Shown in pieces: positions 16,739 to 25,164 of a DNA stretch of 26,497 nucleotides; the first letter of the stretch is position 1; each line of letters opens with the position of its first letter. This stretch comes from FEN-1297 sp964498065 (GTDB lineage: Bacteria > Bacteroidota > Ignavibacteria > Ignavibacteriales > Ignavibacteriaceae). The DNA lies in contig CAZCFZ010000052.1 of NCBI GenBank assembly GCA_964498065.1, forward strand, positions 1-26,497. The letters run 5' to 3'. Under the pieces are notes generated by a model. The model was not told the origin of the DNA. It did no database searches and saw only the letters and a program-made list of their open reading frames with translations. Made by a program: the position numbers and the translations under genes.

Positions 16739-18121
16739 ATGTTCGAAGAAAAAATTAAGCTAAATATAACCAAAATCCAGAATGCAAAAGATTATTTGAA
16801 AAGAATGGAAAATTGCTTAAATAACGATTTAAGCTTTCATAATGAAAATAGCAACTATTTATCCCATAATTTTCATTCTTTTCCAGCCAAATTTCCACCT
16901 CAACTACCTAAAAAATTTATTTTGGAACTAACATCAGAAAACAATGTTGTGCTGGACCCAATGATGGGTTCCGGAACTACTATTCTCGAAGCTATATCTC
17001 ATAATAGGCATGCCATAGGATTTGATATCGATCCTTTAGCCTTAATGATCACCTCTGTAAAGACTACTTATTATAACAAAAAAACTTTAGTGGAAGAATT
17101 TACTAGGATTATTAATTACACAAATATAATTTTAAATAAACAGGATAAGCTGACCAGCCTTTTTAACAAATTTAATCCTGAGACCAAAAGTTTTGTCGAA
17201 TATTGGTTTCATAAAGAAACTATCAAAGAATTACTCTCATTGTCATATTCTATTTCTAAAATTGAAAATGAAAAAATTAGAGACTTTTTTAAAATAATTT
17301 TTTCTTCCATTATAATCACAAAATCTGGCGGTGTCTCCCTTGCTATGGATTTAGCACATACAAGGCCACATCGCGCAAAAATCATTTTTGATTCATATTC
17401 AGATTCATTTTTTAAAATAGAAAATGTTAAAGGAAAGTATAAAAGCTATAATTCAAAAAAGCTTAAGAGTTCAATTAATGAATTTCAAAAAAAATTTTTT
17501 CAAAATCTTGAATCAGTGAGGGAAACTAATAATATTTATAAGCCTGCATTAAAGCTTGCCAACTCTCAAAATATCAAACTAGCAGATAACTCTGTTAATT
17601 TGATTGTTACTTCCCCACCTTACGCTGCCAATGCTATTGATTATATGCGAGCACATAAATTCTCTTTATTATGGTTCGGTTTTTCAATGGAGGATCTTAA
17701 AAATAAAAGAAAAGAATACATTGGTCATGAAGCTACCTCAAATTTTTCATTCAAGGAAATGCCTCAATTAACAAAAAGTATAATAACCAAAGTGGGACAA
17801 AAGAATATTAAAAAATCCCAATCTCTCCATCGTTACTATTCAGAAATGATGGACGTACTAAAAGAGATGTACAGAGTATTAAAGCATAATACTTCGGCAA
17901 TAGTAGTTGTGGGTAATTCAAATATTTGTGGAATCGATTCCCAAACTGATATCTGCTTAAAAGAAATTGGTGAAAGTCTTGGATTTAAAGTTCCAAAAAT
18001 TGGTGAACGATATTTAGATAGAAATCGAAGAATGATGCCTGCAAGTAATAATAAAGATTATTCTTCACAAATACTTAATAGAATGCATAAAGAATATATT
18101 ATAGGTTTTTACAAACAATGA
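16739..18121 (+). CDS. Amino-type DNA methyltransferase of a type II R-M system, predicted N4-cytosine
   Basis: The 460-residue protein is predicted to protect host DNA by methylating an exocyclic amino group. The AdoMet-binding motif I DPMMGSGTT lies at 73-81, followed by GFDIDPLA (motif II, 94-101). The catalytic motif IV TSPPY is at 291-295, so AdoMet binding precedes catalysis and roughly 200 residues separate them. That stretch probably holds the target-recognition part. The N-terminal HSFPAKFPPQLP segment is often seen in this methyltransferase group. TSPPY is typical of N4-cytosine enzymes. The partner nuclease 15 bp downstream appears to recognise a CCGG core, which has no adenine, and this supports N4-cytosine over N6-adenine. 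No ribosome site precedes the ATG. The gene looks more A+T-rich than its neighbours, consistent with acquisition. Confidence 0.9.
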   Translation: MFEEKIKLNITKIQNAKDYLKRMENCLNNDLSFHNENSNYLSHNFHSFPAKFPPQLPKKFILELTSENNVVLDPMMGSGTTILEAISHNRHAIGFDIDPLALMITSVKTTYYNKKTLVEEFTRIINYTNIILNKQDKLTSLFNKFNPETKSFVEYWFHKETIKELLSLSYSISKIENEKIRDFFKIIFSSIIITKSGGVSLAMDLAHTRPHRAKIIFDSYSDSFFKIENVKGKYKSYNSKKLKSSINEFQKKFFQNLESVRETNNIYKPALKLANSQNIKLADNSVNLIVTSPPYAANAIDYMRAHKFSLLWFGFSMEDLKNKRKEYIGHEATSNFSFKEMPQLTKSIITKVGQKNIKKSQSLHRYYSEMMDVLKEMYRVLKHNTSAIVVVGNSNICGIDSQTDICLKEIGESLGFKVPKIGERYLDRNRRMMPASNNKDYSSQILNRMHKEYIIGFYKQ

Positions 18122-18136
18122 AAAGGGAGTAATATT

Positions 18137-18994
18137 GTGTTTGACAAGTTCAGGGAAAACTATCATCAAAAAATTTGTAAACAACTCTTACGTATAAGAA
18201 AAAATAAGGGAAAAGGAAATTATCCAAATAATGCTGATGGAGATTCCAAAATAAGCGTAAAAATAGCTTGGGGAATCATCAATCTACTAACTAAAAAACC
18301 TATATACGGAAATATCTCCGGACAGGAAGCAGGACATATTTTTGAGCAGTTAACCAAAGAATATATCGAAGAAGCATTTAAGTGTATAAATCACTTACGT
18401 CCTGGTAAATGGAATTACTCAACACATACAGGCATATCTAAATTTGACCAGTATAGGGATCTTGCATATTTAGACGAATATATAAAAAATAACAAGGAGC
18501 TTGCTTCAACATTTGGACTGGATTATCTAATCAGTCCTGACATAGTTGTTTCCCGCGAGCCTGTTTCAGACAAAGAAATTAATCGGGATAAAAAAATCAT
18601 TGTGAATAGGGACTTATCTGCAAAGTTAACACCACTAAGAAAAGATAATTATTCCTTTCATAATCCTATTCTACATGCAAGTATTTCTTGCAAATGGACG
18701 TTAAGAAGTGATAGAGGTCAGAATGCAAGAACCGAAGCTCTAAATTTAATTAGAAATAGGAAAGGCAGTCTGCCTCACATTATTGCCGTTACCGCGGAAC
18801 CAACCGCTACACGCATTGCAAGTCTTGCTCTTGGAACAGGAGACATCGACTGTGTTTATCATTTTGCGTTGAATGAATTAAAAAAAGCTATTATTGATAC
18901 TAAAGATGAAAGTCAGTTAGATATGCTGAATACTCTTATAGAAGGTAGACGATTAAGAGATATAAGTGACTTACCGTTTGATTTGGCCGTTTAA
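18137..18994 (+). CDS. NgoMIV-family type II restriction endonuclease
   Basis: The 285 residues match the NgoMIV endonuclease type almost in length and in motif spacing. Candidate active-site residues are E70 in GHIFEQ, D135 in LISPDIVVS, and S184 and K186 in SISCKWT; in NgoMIV I recall E70, D140, S185 and K187. R190, D192 and R193 in KWTLRSDRGQNARTE form the RxDR element that reads CCGG in NgoMIV, Cfr10I and Bse634I. GCCGGC or another CCGG-core site is therefore predicted, probably cut by a tetramer. The GTG start at 18137 is supported by GGGAG seven bases upstream. It lies 15 bp after the methyltransferase, so they are co-transcribed with the protective enzyme first. The frame is intact and all key residues are present, so activity is likely. 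Confidence 0.92.
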   Translation: MFDKFRENYHQKICKQLLRIRKNKGKGNYPNNADGDSKISVKIAWGIINLLTKKPIYGNISGQEAGHIFEQLTKEYIEEAFKCINHLRPGKWNYSTHTGISKFDQYRDLAYLDEYIKNNKELASTFGLDYLISPDIVVSREPVSDKEINRDKKIIVNRDLSAKLTPLRKDNYSFHNPILHASISCKWTLRSDRGQNARTEALNLIRNRKGSLPHIIAVTAEPTATRIASLALGTGDIDCVYHFALNELKKAIIDTKDESQLDMLNTLIEGRRLRDISDLPFDLAV

Positions 18995-19121
18995 AAATAT
19001 ATAAAAAAACTTTCACTTTTATCATTAAGATTAAATAGCTAATTTCATTTCTCCATAAAGTCTTAAAGGGAAATTTTTATCTATATTTGAAAAGCTATTT
19101 CCAGAAAGAAAGAGTGAGAAA

Positions 19122-19760
19122 ATGACTACTAAATTAGAAATTGCCAAGAATTGGCTTCCAAGATACACAGGTACTCAAATTGATGAGTTTGGTGATTATA
19201 TGCTGCTTACTAATTTTAATAATTATGTAACAAAATTNNNNNNNNNNNNNNNNNNNNNNNNNNNNNNNNNNNNNNNNNNNNNNNNNNNNNNNNNNNNNNN
19301 NNNNNNNNNNNNNNNNNNNNNNNNNNNNNNNNNNNNNGAAGGAACAAGCGATGATTATATGCCGAAAGAGGTGCCTGCACTTCCTTCTTTTAAACTTCAC
19401 AAATTTATTTCCGATAAAATCATCTCTCACAATCATGAATACAGAACCGGAGTTGTGTACAGCACTAACAGACGGGTTTGGGAATGGGACAATAACTTCA
19501 AAAACTATTTAAAAAAATTATACACAATCGGTATCGATATGGAAACCGCTACGCTTTTTATCGTAGGTTTGGTAAATCAAATTCCCAGGGGAGCGTTACT
19601 TTTAGTATCAGATCTTCCAATGATCCCTGAAGGTATTAAAACCGAAGCATCGGATAAAAAAGTGAATGAACAATATCTGGATTTACATTTAAAAATAGGG
19701 ATTGAAGCAATGACGGAAATAGATAAAATGGGCGAACAGATAAAGCATTTTGTTTATTAG
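19122..19760 (+). CDS. amn: AMP nucleosidase (short Bacteroidota type), interrupted by an assembly gap
   Basis: The enzyme splits AMP into adenine and ribose-5-phosphate. Visible parts are the N-terminus (EIAKNWLPRYTGTQIDEFGDY, then LLTNFNNYV) and the C-terminal half: EGTSDDYMPKEVPALPSF, VYSTNRRVWEWD, IDMETATLF with the purine-site Met-Glu pair, and LLLVSDLPMIPEGIKTEASDKKV. A run of 100 N replaces the middle, which in homologues carries the phosphate-binding loop. Homologues of this short type are about 255-260 residues, so the true missing piece is probably nearer 230 bp. The two halves are in frame across the Ns. The ATG follows a purine-rich GAGTGAGAAA. The gene converges on the rhomboid gene, with stops one base apart. 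Confidence 0.9.
   Translation: MTTKLEIAKNWLPRYTGTQIDEFGDYMLLTNFNNYVTKXXXXXXXXXXXXXXXXXXXXXXXXXXXXXXXXXXEGTSDDYMPKEVPALPSFKLHKFISDKIISHNHEYRTGVVYSTNRRVWEWDNNFKNYLKKLYTIGIDMETATLFIVGLVNQIPRGALLLVSDLPMIPEGIKTEASDKKVNEQYLDLHLKIGIEAMTEIDKMGEQIKHFVY
19238..19337. other. Assembly gap (100 N)
   Basis: Exactly 100 undetermined bases lie inside the amn frame. A round 100 is the usual placeholder for a scaffold gap of unknown length. The same gene continues on both sides in frame, so the join between the two contigs is probably correct although the length is not. Confidence 0.98.
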
Positions 19761-19761
19761 A

Positions 19762-20409
19762 TTAATCAAAAGGATAACCTTTGTCGTGTGAGATTTCAAG
19801 TTTACCGTTGTTCTCTTCATCATTTTCATCTTCCCAGTCATACTTTTTGTATGGATCGAATTTACGATAAATAAAGGCGCAAAATATTCCTGTCAGAGAT
19901 CCGAATAAATGGTATTCCCAGGAAATGCCGTCATTTTGAGGAACTACTCCCCAGATAATACCTCCATATAAAAATGTAACAATAAGAGCGAGCGCAATTG
20001 AGCGTGTATCCCTCCTAATAATTCCGCTGAAAAAGAGAAAAGAAACCAGACCGTAAACCATTCCGCTTGCACCAATATGGTATGCAGGCCTTGCAACCAG
20101 CCAAACAAAAATCCCAGGAACAAAGTAAACGAGGATAAAAACTTTAATTCCCGATTTCGGATAAAAATAGAGTATTCCTACACCAAGGAATATCAGCGGA
20201 AGCGTATTTGAAAACAGGTGTCCGAATCCTGCATGAATTAATGGAGCTGTAATTATTCCGATCAATCCGGTTAGCTTTCTTGGATATAAACCGAACCTGA
20301 CAAAGCTTGTATCAAAAATAACTTGAGATATTTGAATCAACCAGAGCAATGCAATAAAACTAAAAGTAATAATAAGGCTGGATACTATTTTCTGTTTGTC
20401 GTTATTCAT
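19762..20409 (-). CDS. Rhomboid-family intramembrane serine protease
   Basis: This six-helix inner-membrane protease cleaves substrate transmembrane segments. Catalytic S115 lies in HIGASGMVYG and its partner H167 in SWEYHLFGSLTG. H64 and N68 in HAGFGHLFSN form the oxyanion-hole motif. About six hydrophobic segments occupy residues 10-180. A charged cytoplasmic-type tail follows (YDWEDENDEENNGK). The length of 215 residues fits the compact bacterial rhomboid core. It lies three bases after the PAP2 gene and is co-transcribed with it from upstream. The substrate is not predictable. The stop is one base from the amn stop on the other strand. Confidence 0.92.
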   Translation of the reverse strand: MNNDKQKIVSSLIITFSFIALLWLIQISQVIFDTSFVRFGLYPRKLTGLIGIITAPLIHAGFGHLFSNTLPLIFLGVGILYFYPKSGIKVFILVYFVPGIFVWLVARPAYHIGASGMVYGLVSFLFFSGIIRRDTRSIALALIVTFLYGGIIWGVVPQNDGISWEYHLFGSLTGIFCAFIYRKFDPYKKYDWEDENDEENNGKLEISHDKGYPFD

Positions 20410-20412
20410 CTT

Positions 20413-21093
20413 TTAAAATTCAAAATTTAATTTACTTTTAGTTTTAATTAATATCCATTCAATTGAAATCCAAAACATACCAAGCGACCATCCTGCTAAT
20501 ATATCTGTGGGATAATGCACACCTAAATAAATTCTGCTTATGCCAATAATTAGCACTAGAAATACTGCAGTCCATAATAAGTAAGTTTTTAATTTTTTAT
20601 TTACCCCGGAGTAAATTACTATTAGAACTATAGAGAAATAAATTACAACCGACATTGTTGCATGACCGCTGGGGAACCCGAAAGTATTAACCTGAACCAA
20701 ATGAAGTACAACCGAAGGTCGCTGCCTGGAAAAAATTTCTTTTAGAATTAAATCACTTACACCTCCAAGTATTACAGATATCAGGAAAACACGCAATACG
20801 AAACGCCTATGAGTAATTATCAGGATGCCTACTGTGATAACTGAAATTAGTGCTACAATTGTTAGTCCCCCAAGACTTGTAGCATCTTTAAAAAAATCCA
20901 ATAACCACGAGGGGCCGATCGGCAGATATTTATTCACAGGATTTCTGAAGGAAAGTAATACAAAATAATCTAAATTGTTTGTTATATTTTTAGATACTAA
21001 AACAGCAATTATAATAAAGGTAAAAATACTGGAAAACAGACATATATAATTTGTTAATAAATTCTTTTCAAAATTTGAAATGTTTTTCTTCAA
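20413..21093 (-). CDS. PAP2-family membrane phosphatase
   Basis: The 226-residue integral membrane protein has all three acid-phosphatase motifs: KEIFSRQRP (K118, R125), PSGH (141-144), and SRIYLGVHYPTD with R187, H193 and D197. Six hydrophobic segments are visible. Members dephosphorylate lipid phosphates such as phosphatidate, phosphatidylglycerophosphate or undecaprenyl pyrophosphate on the periplasmic face. The exact lipid cannot be told from sequence. It is the first gene of a two-gene minus-strand unit with the rhomboid protease, only three bases apart. It is divergent from the DUF4234 gene, with about 190 bp between starts for both promoters. Confidence 0.93.
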   Translation of the reverse strand: MKKNISNFEKNLLTNYICLFSSIFTFIIIAVLVSKNITNNLDYFVLLSFRNPVNKYLPIGPSWLLDFFKDATSLGGLTIVALISVITVGILIITHRRFVLRVFLISVILGGVSDLILKEIFSRQRPSVVLHLVQVNTFGFPSGHATMSVVIYFSIVLIVIYSGVNKKLKTYLLWTAVFLVLIIGISRIYLGVHYPTDILAGWSLGMFWISIEWILIKTKSKLNFEF

Positions 21094-21284
21094 ATCTATT
21101 CAACCAGTTTTGTTGTGAAATTAGTATTCAAATTCTTTATTGAACTGCGAAATATCATATTACTTTCTCAACGCTATAAATTTATATAAAATAAACTATT
21201 TATCTTTGAAATTAAAATTATATTTTTTAGCTTAGAATTATCGAAAGAGAATTATACTTACCAAATTATTTTAAAGGAGAAAGT

Positions 21285-21632
21285 ATGGCAGCCTATATAA
21301 AGCACAGGAATATGTTCGTACAGGTCTTACTTACAATAATTACTTTAGGTATTTATACAATCTATTGGTTCTATCAAATATCAATGGAGATGAAAAACAT
21401 AGCAAATGATACAAATGCTTCTCCTGCTTTATGGACTGTGCTGCTGTTTATTCCTTTTGGTGCATTCTATTCTTATTACAAGTTCTCGGAACTTTACGAA
21501 CAAATATCATCTGAAAAATTTAATAGGTGGTTATTATTTGTTCTTTACCTTGTATTTTCACCGGCGGTTTGGTTTATAGTTCAAACAGATTTAAATAGAA
21601 GAGCAGATTTTCAAAGAGGAGTTGTTGTTTAA
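21285..21632 (+). CDS. DUF4234 small membrane protein
   Basis: The 115-residue protein has the DUF4234 pattern: an arginine-led first helix RNMFVQVLLTIITLGIYTIYWFYQI, then a polar loop (MKNIANDTNAS). Two more hydrophobic stretches follow around 49-65 and 80-100, and it ends with a charged DLNRRADFQRG. Three transmembrane segments are likely. The family's function is unknown. A strong AGGAG lies five bases before the ATG, one of the best ribosome sites in the window. It stands alone, divergent from the PAP2 gene and convergent with the MFS gene. Confidence 0.85.
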   Translation: MAAYIKHRNMFVQVLLTIITLGIYTIYWFYQISMEMKNIANDTNASPALWTVLLFIPFGAFYSYYKFSELYEQISSEKFNRWLLFVLYLVFSPAVWFIVQTDLNRRADFQRGVVV

Positions 21633-21692
21633 CTGATGTATTTGCTTTTATGGAAAAATAAGATTAAGCTCTTCTCCTATAATGAATTTAAC

Positions 21693-21794
21693 TTAAGGTA
21701 CGGGGCAAATACCTTGACTAATTTGCCAGATAAATGCAAAGATTATCAATAATATGATAATTATTCTTACTAATGTCTTAAAATGTTTTTTCAT
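21693..21794 (-). CDS. Candidate 33-residue single-pass membrane microprotein
   Basis: Nine bases after the MFS stop codon a minus-strand ATG opens a frame of 33 codons ending in TAA. The peptide starts MKKHFKTLVR, has a long hydrophobic core (IIIILLIIFAFIW) and ends QISQGICPVP. Two lysines and an arginine before one hydrophobic helix, and a short tail with a single Cys, fit a small membrane protein. No clear ribosome site is visible, so translation could depend on coupling to the MFS gene. The frame contains overlapping hairpins (21695-21715 and 21704-21727), so an untranslated 3' end is an alternative. Confidence 0.4.
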   Translation of the reverse strand: MKKHFKTLVRIIIILLIIFAFIWQISQGICPVP

Positions 21795-21803
21795 TTTTAC
21801 GAG

Positions 21804-23096
21804 CTAAGATATTCGGAGTTTACGAGGCTCTTCAACCTTTTTAATGAGCCAAATTGCTGCAAAAACTGCTAAAAGTGCATTAATTAAGAATACCGGTTCG
21901 AATCCTAAAAAAGAAATTAAAATTCCACTTACAACACCAAACAACAATGCCGGAGATATAATGGTATTTAATAAAGATATATAAAAAGATCTTTCCGATT
22001 CGTTGCATACTTCAACTACAAATGCAAGTCTGGATATTCCTTGAATTGCTGTCGAACTTCCCATAAACACAAAAACCAAACCGAATATTAAAATATTATT
22101 TGAAATTACAGCGGTTATACTTGCTGCCATTGAAGAAAGCGATAAAATAATCAGATTATTTTTATGACCGAAAGAATCACCTAAATAGCCGAAAATTACA
22201 TTTCCCAGTACCATGCTTCCCATTAGTACAATTGTAAAATTACCTACATAAGATATAGGAAGCTGAAACTTTTTAATTCCATAAACCGCAAAGAAAGCAA
22301 AGATTGTCATAGAAATTAAATATACAGCATCACTTATTAAAAAGTTTTTAAAGTTCTTATTTTCTTTCAGTATTTTCCTTGCGCGAGAAAGTCTGCTTAT
22401 GTGCGGTATACTAATTTCTTCTTTTACTAAAGTATCCGGTTCTCTTACTTGTCTTAAAAAATTAAATGACAACATTGTTAATAAATAACATATAAAAAAT
22501 AAAACTGCAAAGTTTTCAGGAAACTTAACAAGAGACAAAATAATTGTAATTAGATAACCGGCCAATATTCCCAAAGAAGAGCTAAATAGCTGCCTAATTG
22601 CTTGTAAACGCCCTCTTAATTTAATTGGTGTTGTTTTGGAAAAGAGGGTATACCATGAAGGAATCCCTATACTTCCGGTAAGGGCAGTTATAAAAATTAA
22701 AGATAAAAGGAAATAAACGGACAAAAACTTTGGAATGTTGGGCAGCAATAAAAAAGCAAATAATGAAATTAATAAAAACATGCTTCTATTTAGTAAACCA
22801 TAACGCAAGGCAACTGGTTTAATTTTTTCATCATTCTTAAAAAGATGAGTAAATAAGAACTGAGGTAAATTTAATCCAATAGCCCAAAGAACAGGTATAC
22901 TTCCTATTTCAATTGAACTGCCCCCGATTCTTTCTATAAACACCGGCATTATTATATTAACCGATGCAAAATTCATTGCAAAACCGAAAATTGCTCCGTC
23001 AGCAATGTGCATAATAATATTATGCTTAAGCGTTATTTTATCAATACCTTCAAGCTTATTTAATTGAAAATATTTTTTGAAAACTCTTTTGTACAT
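21804..23096 (-). CDS. MFS transporter of unknown substrate
   Basis: The 430-residue protein has about twelve hydrophobic segments with a polar central loop near 215-240 (REPDTLVKEEIS...SRARKILKE). A cytoplasmic lead of about 30 residues (MYKRVFKKYFQLNKLEG) precedes TM1. The intracellular loop KTTPIKLRGRLQAIRQLFSS is the kind of basic loop seen between half-domain helices of this superfamily. GNVIFGYLGDSFGHKN matches the D-x-x-G-x-(K/R) loop of the second half. No substrate-specific motif is recognised, and a permease or drug-efflux role cannot be separated. No Shine-Dalgarno precedes the ATG. It lies downstream of the RRM gene, from which it is insulated by a strong terminator. Confidence 0.88.
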   Translation of the reverse strand: MYKRVFKKYFQLNKLEGIDKITLKHNIIMHIADGAIFGFAMNFASVNIIMPVFIERIGGSSIEIGSIPVLWAIGLNLPQFLFTHLFKNDEKIKPVALRYGLLNRSMFLLISLFAFLLLPNIPKFLSVYFLLSLIFITALTGSIGIPSWYTLFSKTTPIKLRGRLQAIRQLFSSSLGILAGYLITIILSLVKFPENFAVLFFICYLLTMLSFNFLRQVREPDTLVKEEISIPHISRLSRARKILKENKNFKNFLISDAVYLISMTIFAFFAVYGIKKFQLPISYVGNFTIVLMGSMVLGNVIFGYLGDSFGHKNNLIILSLSSMAASITAVISNNILIFGLVFVFMGSSTAIQGISRLAFVVEVCNESERSFYISLLNTIISPALLFGVVSGILISFLGFEPVFLINALLAVFAAIWLIKKVEEPRKLRIS

Positions 23097-23221
23097 TTAA
23101 TAAGTTATTAAAAACCGGAGGGAAAATTTACCAATATTTATAAATTATAAAAACTAAAATTTATCTTTATAAAAGCAGCTATTTATTGTGCGTACTAATT
23201 TATTAAATTGGAAAATATAAG

Positions 23222-23256
23222 ACTGGTAAAAAAAGAAAAGCGCTCAAAAGAGCGCT
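23222..23256 (-). terminator. Rho-independent terminator of the RRM gene
   Basis: Perfect 7-bp G+C-rich arms AGCGCTC (23239-23245) and GAGCGCT (23250-23256) with a 4-nt loop are followed on the minus strand by a T-rich tract (complement of 23228-23238). It lies about 30 bp after the RRM stop codon. This is the clearest intrinsic terminator in the window. Confidence 0.9.
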
Positions 23257-23285
23257 CCCTGAGATGCAAGTTCACCAAATATTTT

Positions 23286-23537
23286 TTAAGTTTTCGGTTT
23301 TGCTTCGCTAACAATTATGTTGCGGCCTTTAAACTCCGCACCATTAAGTGCTTGTATTGCGCTACTTGCTTCGGCTTCGTTTTCCATTTCAACGAACCCA
23401 AATCCTCTAGATCTACCGGTCTGACGATCGGTAATTACCTTTGCAGAAACAACTGTGCCGTGTGCTTCAAAAGCCGCTTTTAATGCTTCGTCATTTACTG
23501 CCCATGGGAGAGATCCCACAAAAAGCTTAGTACTCAC
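23286..23537 (-). CDS. Small RRM-domain RNA-binding protein
   Basis: The 83 residues are a single RNA recognition motif with no extra domain. RNP2 is LFVGSL (5-10) and RNP1 is RGFGFVEM (44-51), with the aromatic positions intact. The beta-alpha-beta order is complete (NDEALKAAFEAHG, AEASSAIQALNGAEFKGR). Such proteins in Bacteroidota and cyanobacteria are often abundant and cold- or stress-induced RNA chaperones; that role is inferred here. The start is GTG, with GAGG seven bases upstream, and no in-frame ATG competes. It is a monocistronic unit: about 230 bp of A+T-rich leader or promoter DNA lie upstream, containing a GCGG...CCGC repeat close to the gene, and the terminator described above lies downstream. 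Confidence 0.95.
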   Translation of the reverse strand: MSTKLFVGSLPWAVNDEALKAAFEAHGTVVSAKVITDRQTGRSRGFGFVEMENEAEASSAIQALNGAEFKGRNIIVSEAKPKT

Positions 23538-23767
23538 TAACCTACCTCTGATAAAAATTAAAAAAAAACAATGCGGAGTTTAAACCGCCACGTAAAATAG
23601 TATTATTATTTAAAAAAACAAAATAATTTCTATCCAAAACCGATTTTATTATAAGGAATTACAATGATTTTAAATTACCATACCAAATTTATTCCTGCAG
23701 AATTTTGCATAAATAACCTCATTAAACAGATAAATGAAAGATTTTATACAAAGGAATTATTGAGGCT

Positions 23768-25114
23768 TTATTTGAAGATATTTGAAATAGCATCTATAAG
23801 ATTATCAACAGCAACGACTTCTATCCCGCCCTTATGGTTTAGGTTTTTCAAATTTGTTTTAGGCAAAATTATTTTTCTAAATCCTAATCTTTCGGCTTCC
23901 TGTATCCTCTTTTCAATGTGACTTACACTTCTAACTTCACCACCTAAACCAACTTCCCCGACTAATACCGTATTGCTATCTGCGACATTATCCAACAAGC
24001 TTGAAATAATACTGCAGCAAACAGCCAAGTCAACTGCCGGTTCCAGTACACGTACACCTCCTGCCATATTTAAAAAAACATTAGTGGCTGAAAGCCTATA
24101 GTTACCTCTTTTCTCAAGAACAGCCAGAAGAATCGACAATCTTCTATAATCAAAACCGGTAGCCACACGCTGCGGATTGCCGTAATTTGAAGGAGTAACT
24201 AAAGCCTGAACTTCCAGTAAAATCGGCCGTGTACCTTCCATACTTGACGTAATGACTGATCCGGATTTCTCTTTTTCTCTTTCACTTAAGAAAAGCTCGC
24301 TTGGATTTTTAACCTCCATTAGTCCATCTTCGTGCATTTCAAATACACCAATTTCGTTAGTACTTCCAAACCTGTTTTTTTGAGAACGTAAAATTCTAAA
24401 AGAATGATGAGATTCACCTTCAAATTGAATTACCGTATCTACAATGTGTTCAAGCAATTTTGGACCGGCAATTATTCCCTCTTTTGTAACATGACCCACT
24501 ATTAAAACACAATAATGCTTTTTCTTAGCTTCTTCCATCAATAGAGATGTGCATTCTCTAATTTGCGTAACTGTACCCGGGGAGTTTTCCAATTCGCTTC
24601 TATACATTGTCTGGATCGAGTCTATTATAACGAGCGATGGTTTTAAGTCATTAATTCCTGCAGTTATTAAATTTAAATCCGTTTCAGCCAATACATAAAA
24701 AGAATCTGATTTAATTTTAAGCCTTGATGCTCGTATTTTAATTTGCTTTTCGGACTCTTCGCCTGTCACATATAAAATTTTCTCTTTGATATTTGCGGCA
24801 GCCTGCATCGCAAGAGTAGATTTACCTATGCCGGGATCACCTCCCAATAAAACCACAGAACCCGGCATAAGGCCCCCGCCTAAGACTCTATCAAATTCAT
24901 TAATTCCTGTTTTTAACCGGTCTTCTTCACCAGCAACAATCTCTTTTATTCTGCTTATAGAAACTTTACCGGAATATCTGGACAACTGCCGTTTAGGAGT
25001 TTCAATTATTTCCTCGGTAAATGAATTCCAGCTTTCGCACTCAGGACATTTCCCGATCCATCGAAGAGATTCATAACCGCAGTTTGAACAAATGTATTTG
25101 ATTTTTGTTTTCAT
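23768..25114 (-). CDS. radA: DNA repair protein RadA (Sms)
   Basis: RadA is a hexameric RecA-like helicase that drives branch migration in recombination and helps process stalled forks. From the ATG at 25114 (448 aa) there is a four-cysteine zinc finger (C9, C12, C23, C26; CSNCGYES...GKCPEC). It is followed by Walker A GGDPGIGKST (91-100), LVIIDSIQT as Walker B, the RadA-specific KNRFG (246-250), and a Lon-protease-like C-terminal domain without proteolytic function. The frame extends to a GTG at 25129, but that reaches into the inverted repeat bordering the GxxExxY gene, so the ATG is preferred. Length and motifs are normal for the family. It lies about 50 bp after the GxxExxY gene on the same strand. 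Confidence 0.97.
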   Translation of the reverse strand: MKTKIKYICSNCGYESLRWIGKCPECESWNSFTEEIIETPKRQLSRYSGKVSISRIKEIVAGEEDRLKTGINEFDRVLGGGLMPGSVVLLGGDPGIGKSTLAMQAAANIKEKILYVTGEESEKQIKIRASRLKIKSDSFYVLAETDLNLITAGINDLKPSLVIIDSIQTMYRSELENSPGTVTQIRECTSLLMEEAKKKHYCVLIVGHVTKEGIIAGPKLLEHIVDTVIQFEGESHHSFRILRSQKNRFGSTNEIGVFEMHEDGLMEVKNPSELFLSEREKEKSGSVITSSMEGTRPILLEVQALVTPSNYGNPQRVATGFDYRRLSILLAVLEKRGNYRLSATNVFLNMAGGVRVLEPAVDLAVCCSIISSLLDNVADSNTVLVGEVGLGGEVRSVSHIEKRIQEAERLGFRKIILPKTNLKNLNHKGGIEVVAVDNLIDAISNIFK

Positions 25115-25124
25115 AAAAAATTTT

Positions 25125-25160
25125 ACCACTTAGACACTAAGAACACTTAGCAGCACTAAG
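25125..25160. repeat. Left terminal inverted repeat of the GxxExxY unit
   Basis: This 36-bp arm begins ACCACTTAGACACT and contains four copies of ACTWAG (ACTTAG, ACTAAG, ACTTAG, ACTAAG). It matches the reverse complement of 25585-25620 at 29 of 36 positions without gaps, and the first 14 bases are identical. It lies four bases beyond the GxxExxY stop codon and directly upstream of the radA start. Confidence 0.85.
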
Positions 25161-25164
25161 TTTT

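Noticed and set aside
16552..19121. The R-M island as a larger integrated mobile element
   Set aside because: I found no integrase, transposase, tRNA gene, flanking direct repeat or attachment site around it. Only the A+T richness suggests acquisition.
23664..23921. Plus-strand 85-codon frame upstream of the RRM gene
   Set aside because: More than half of it is antisense to the conserved C-terminus of radA, and the rest shows no protein-like pattern.
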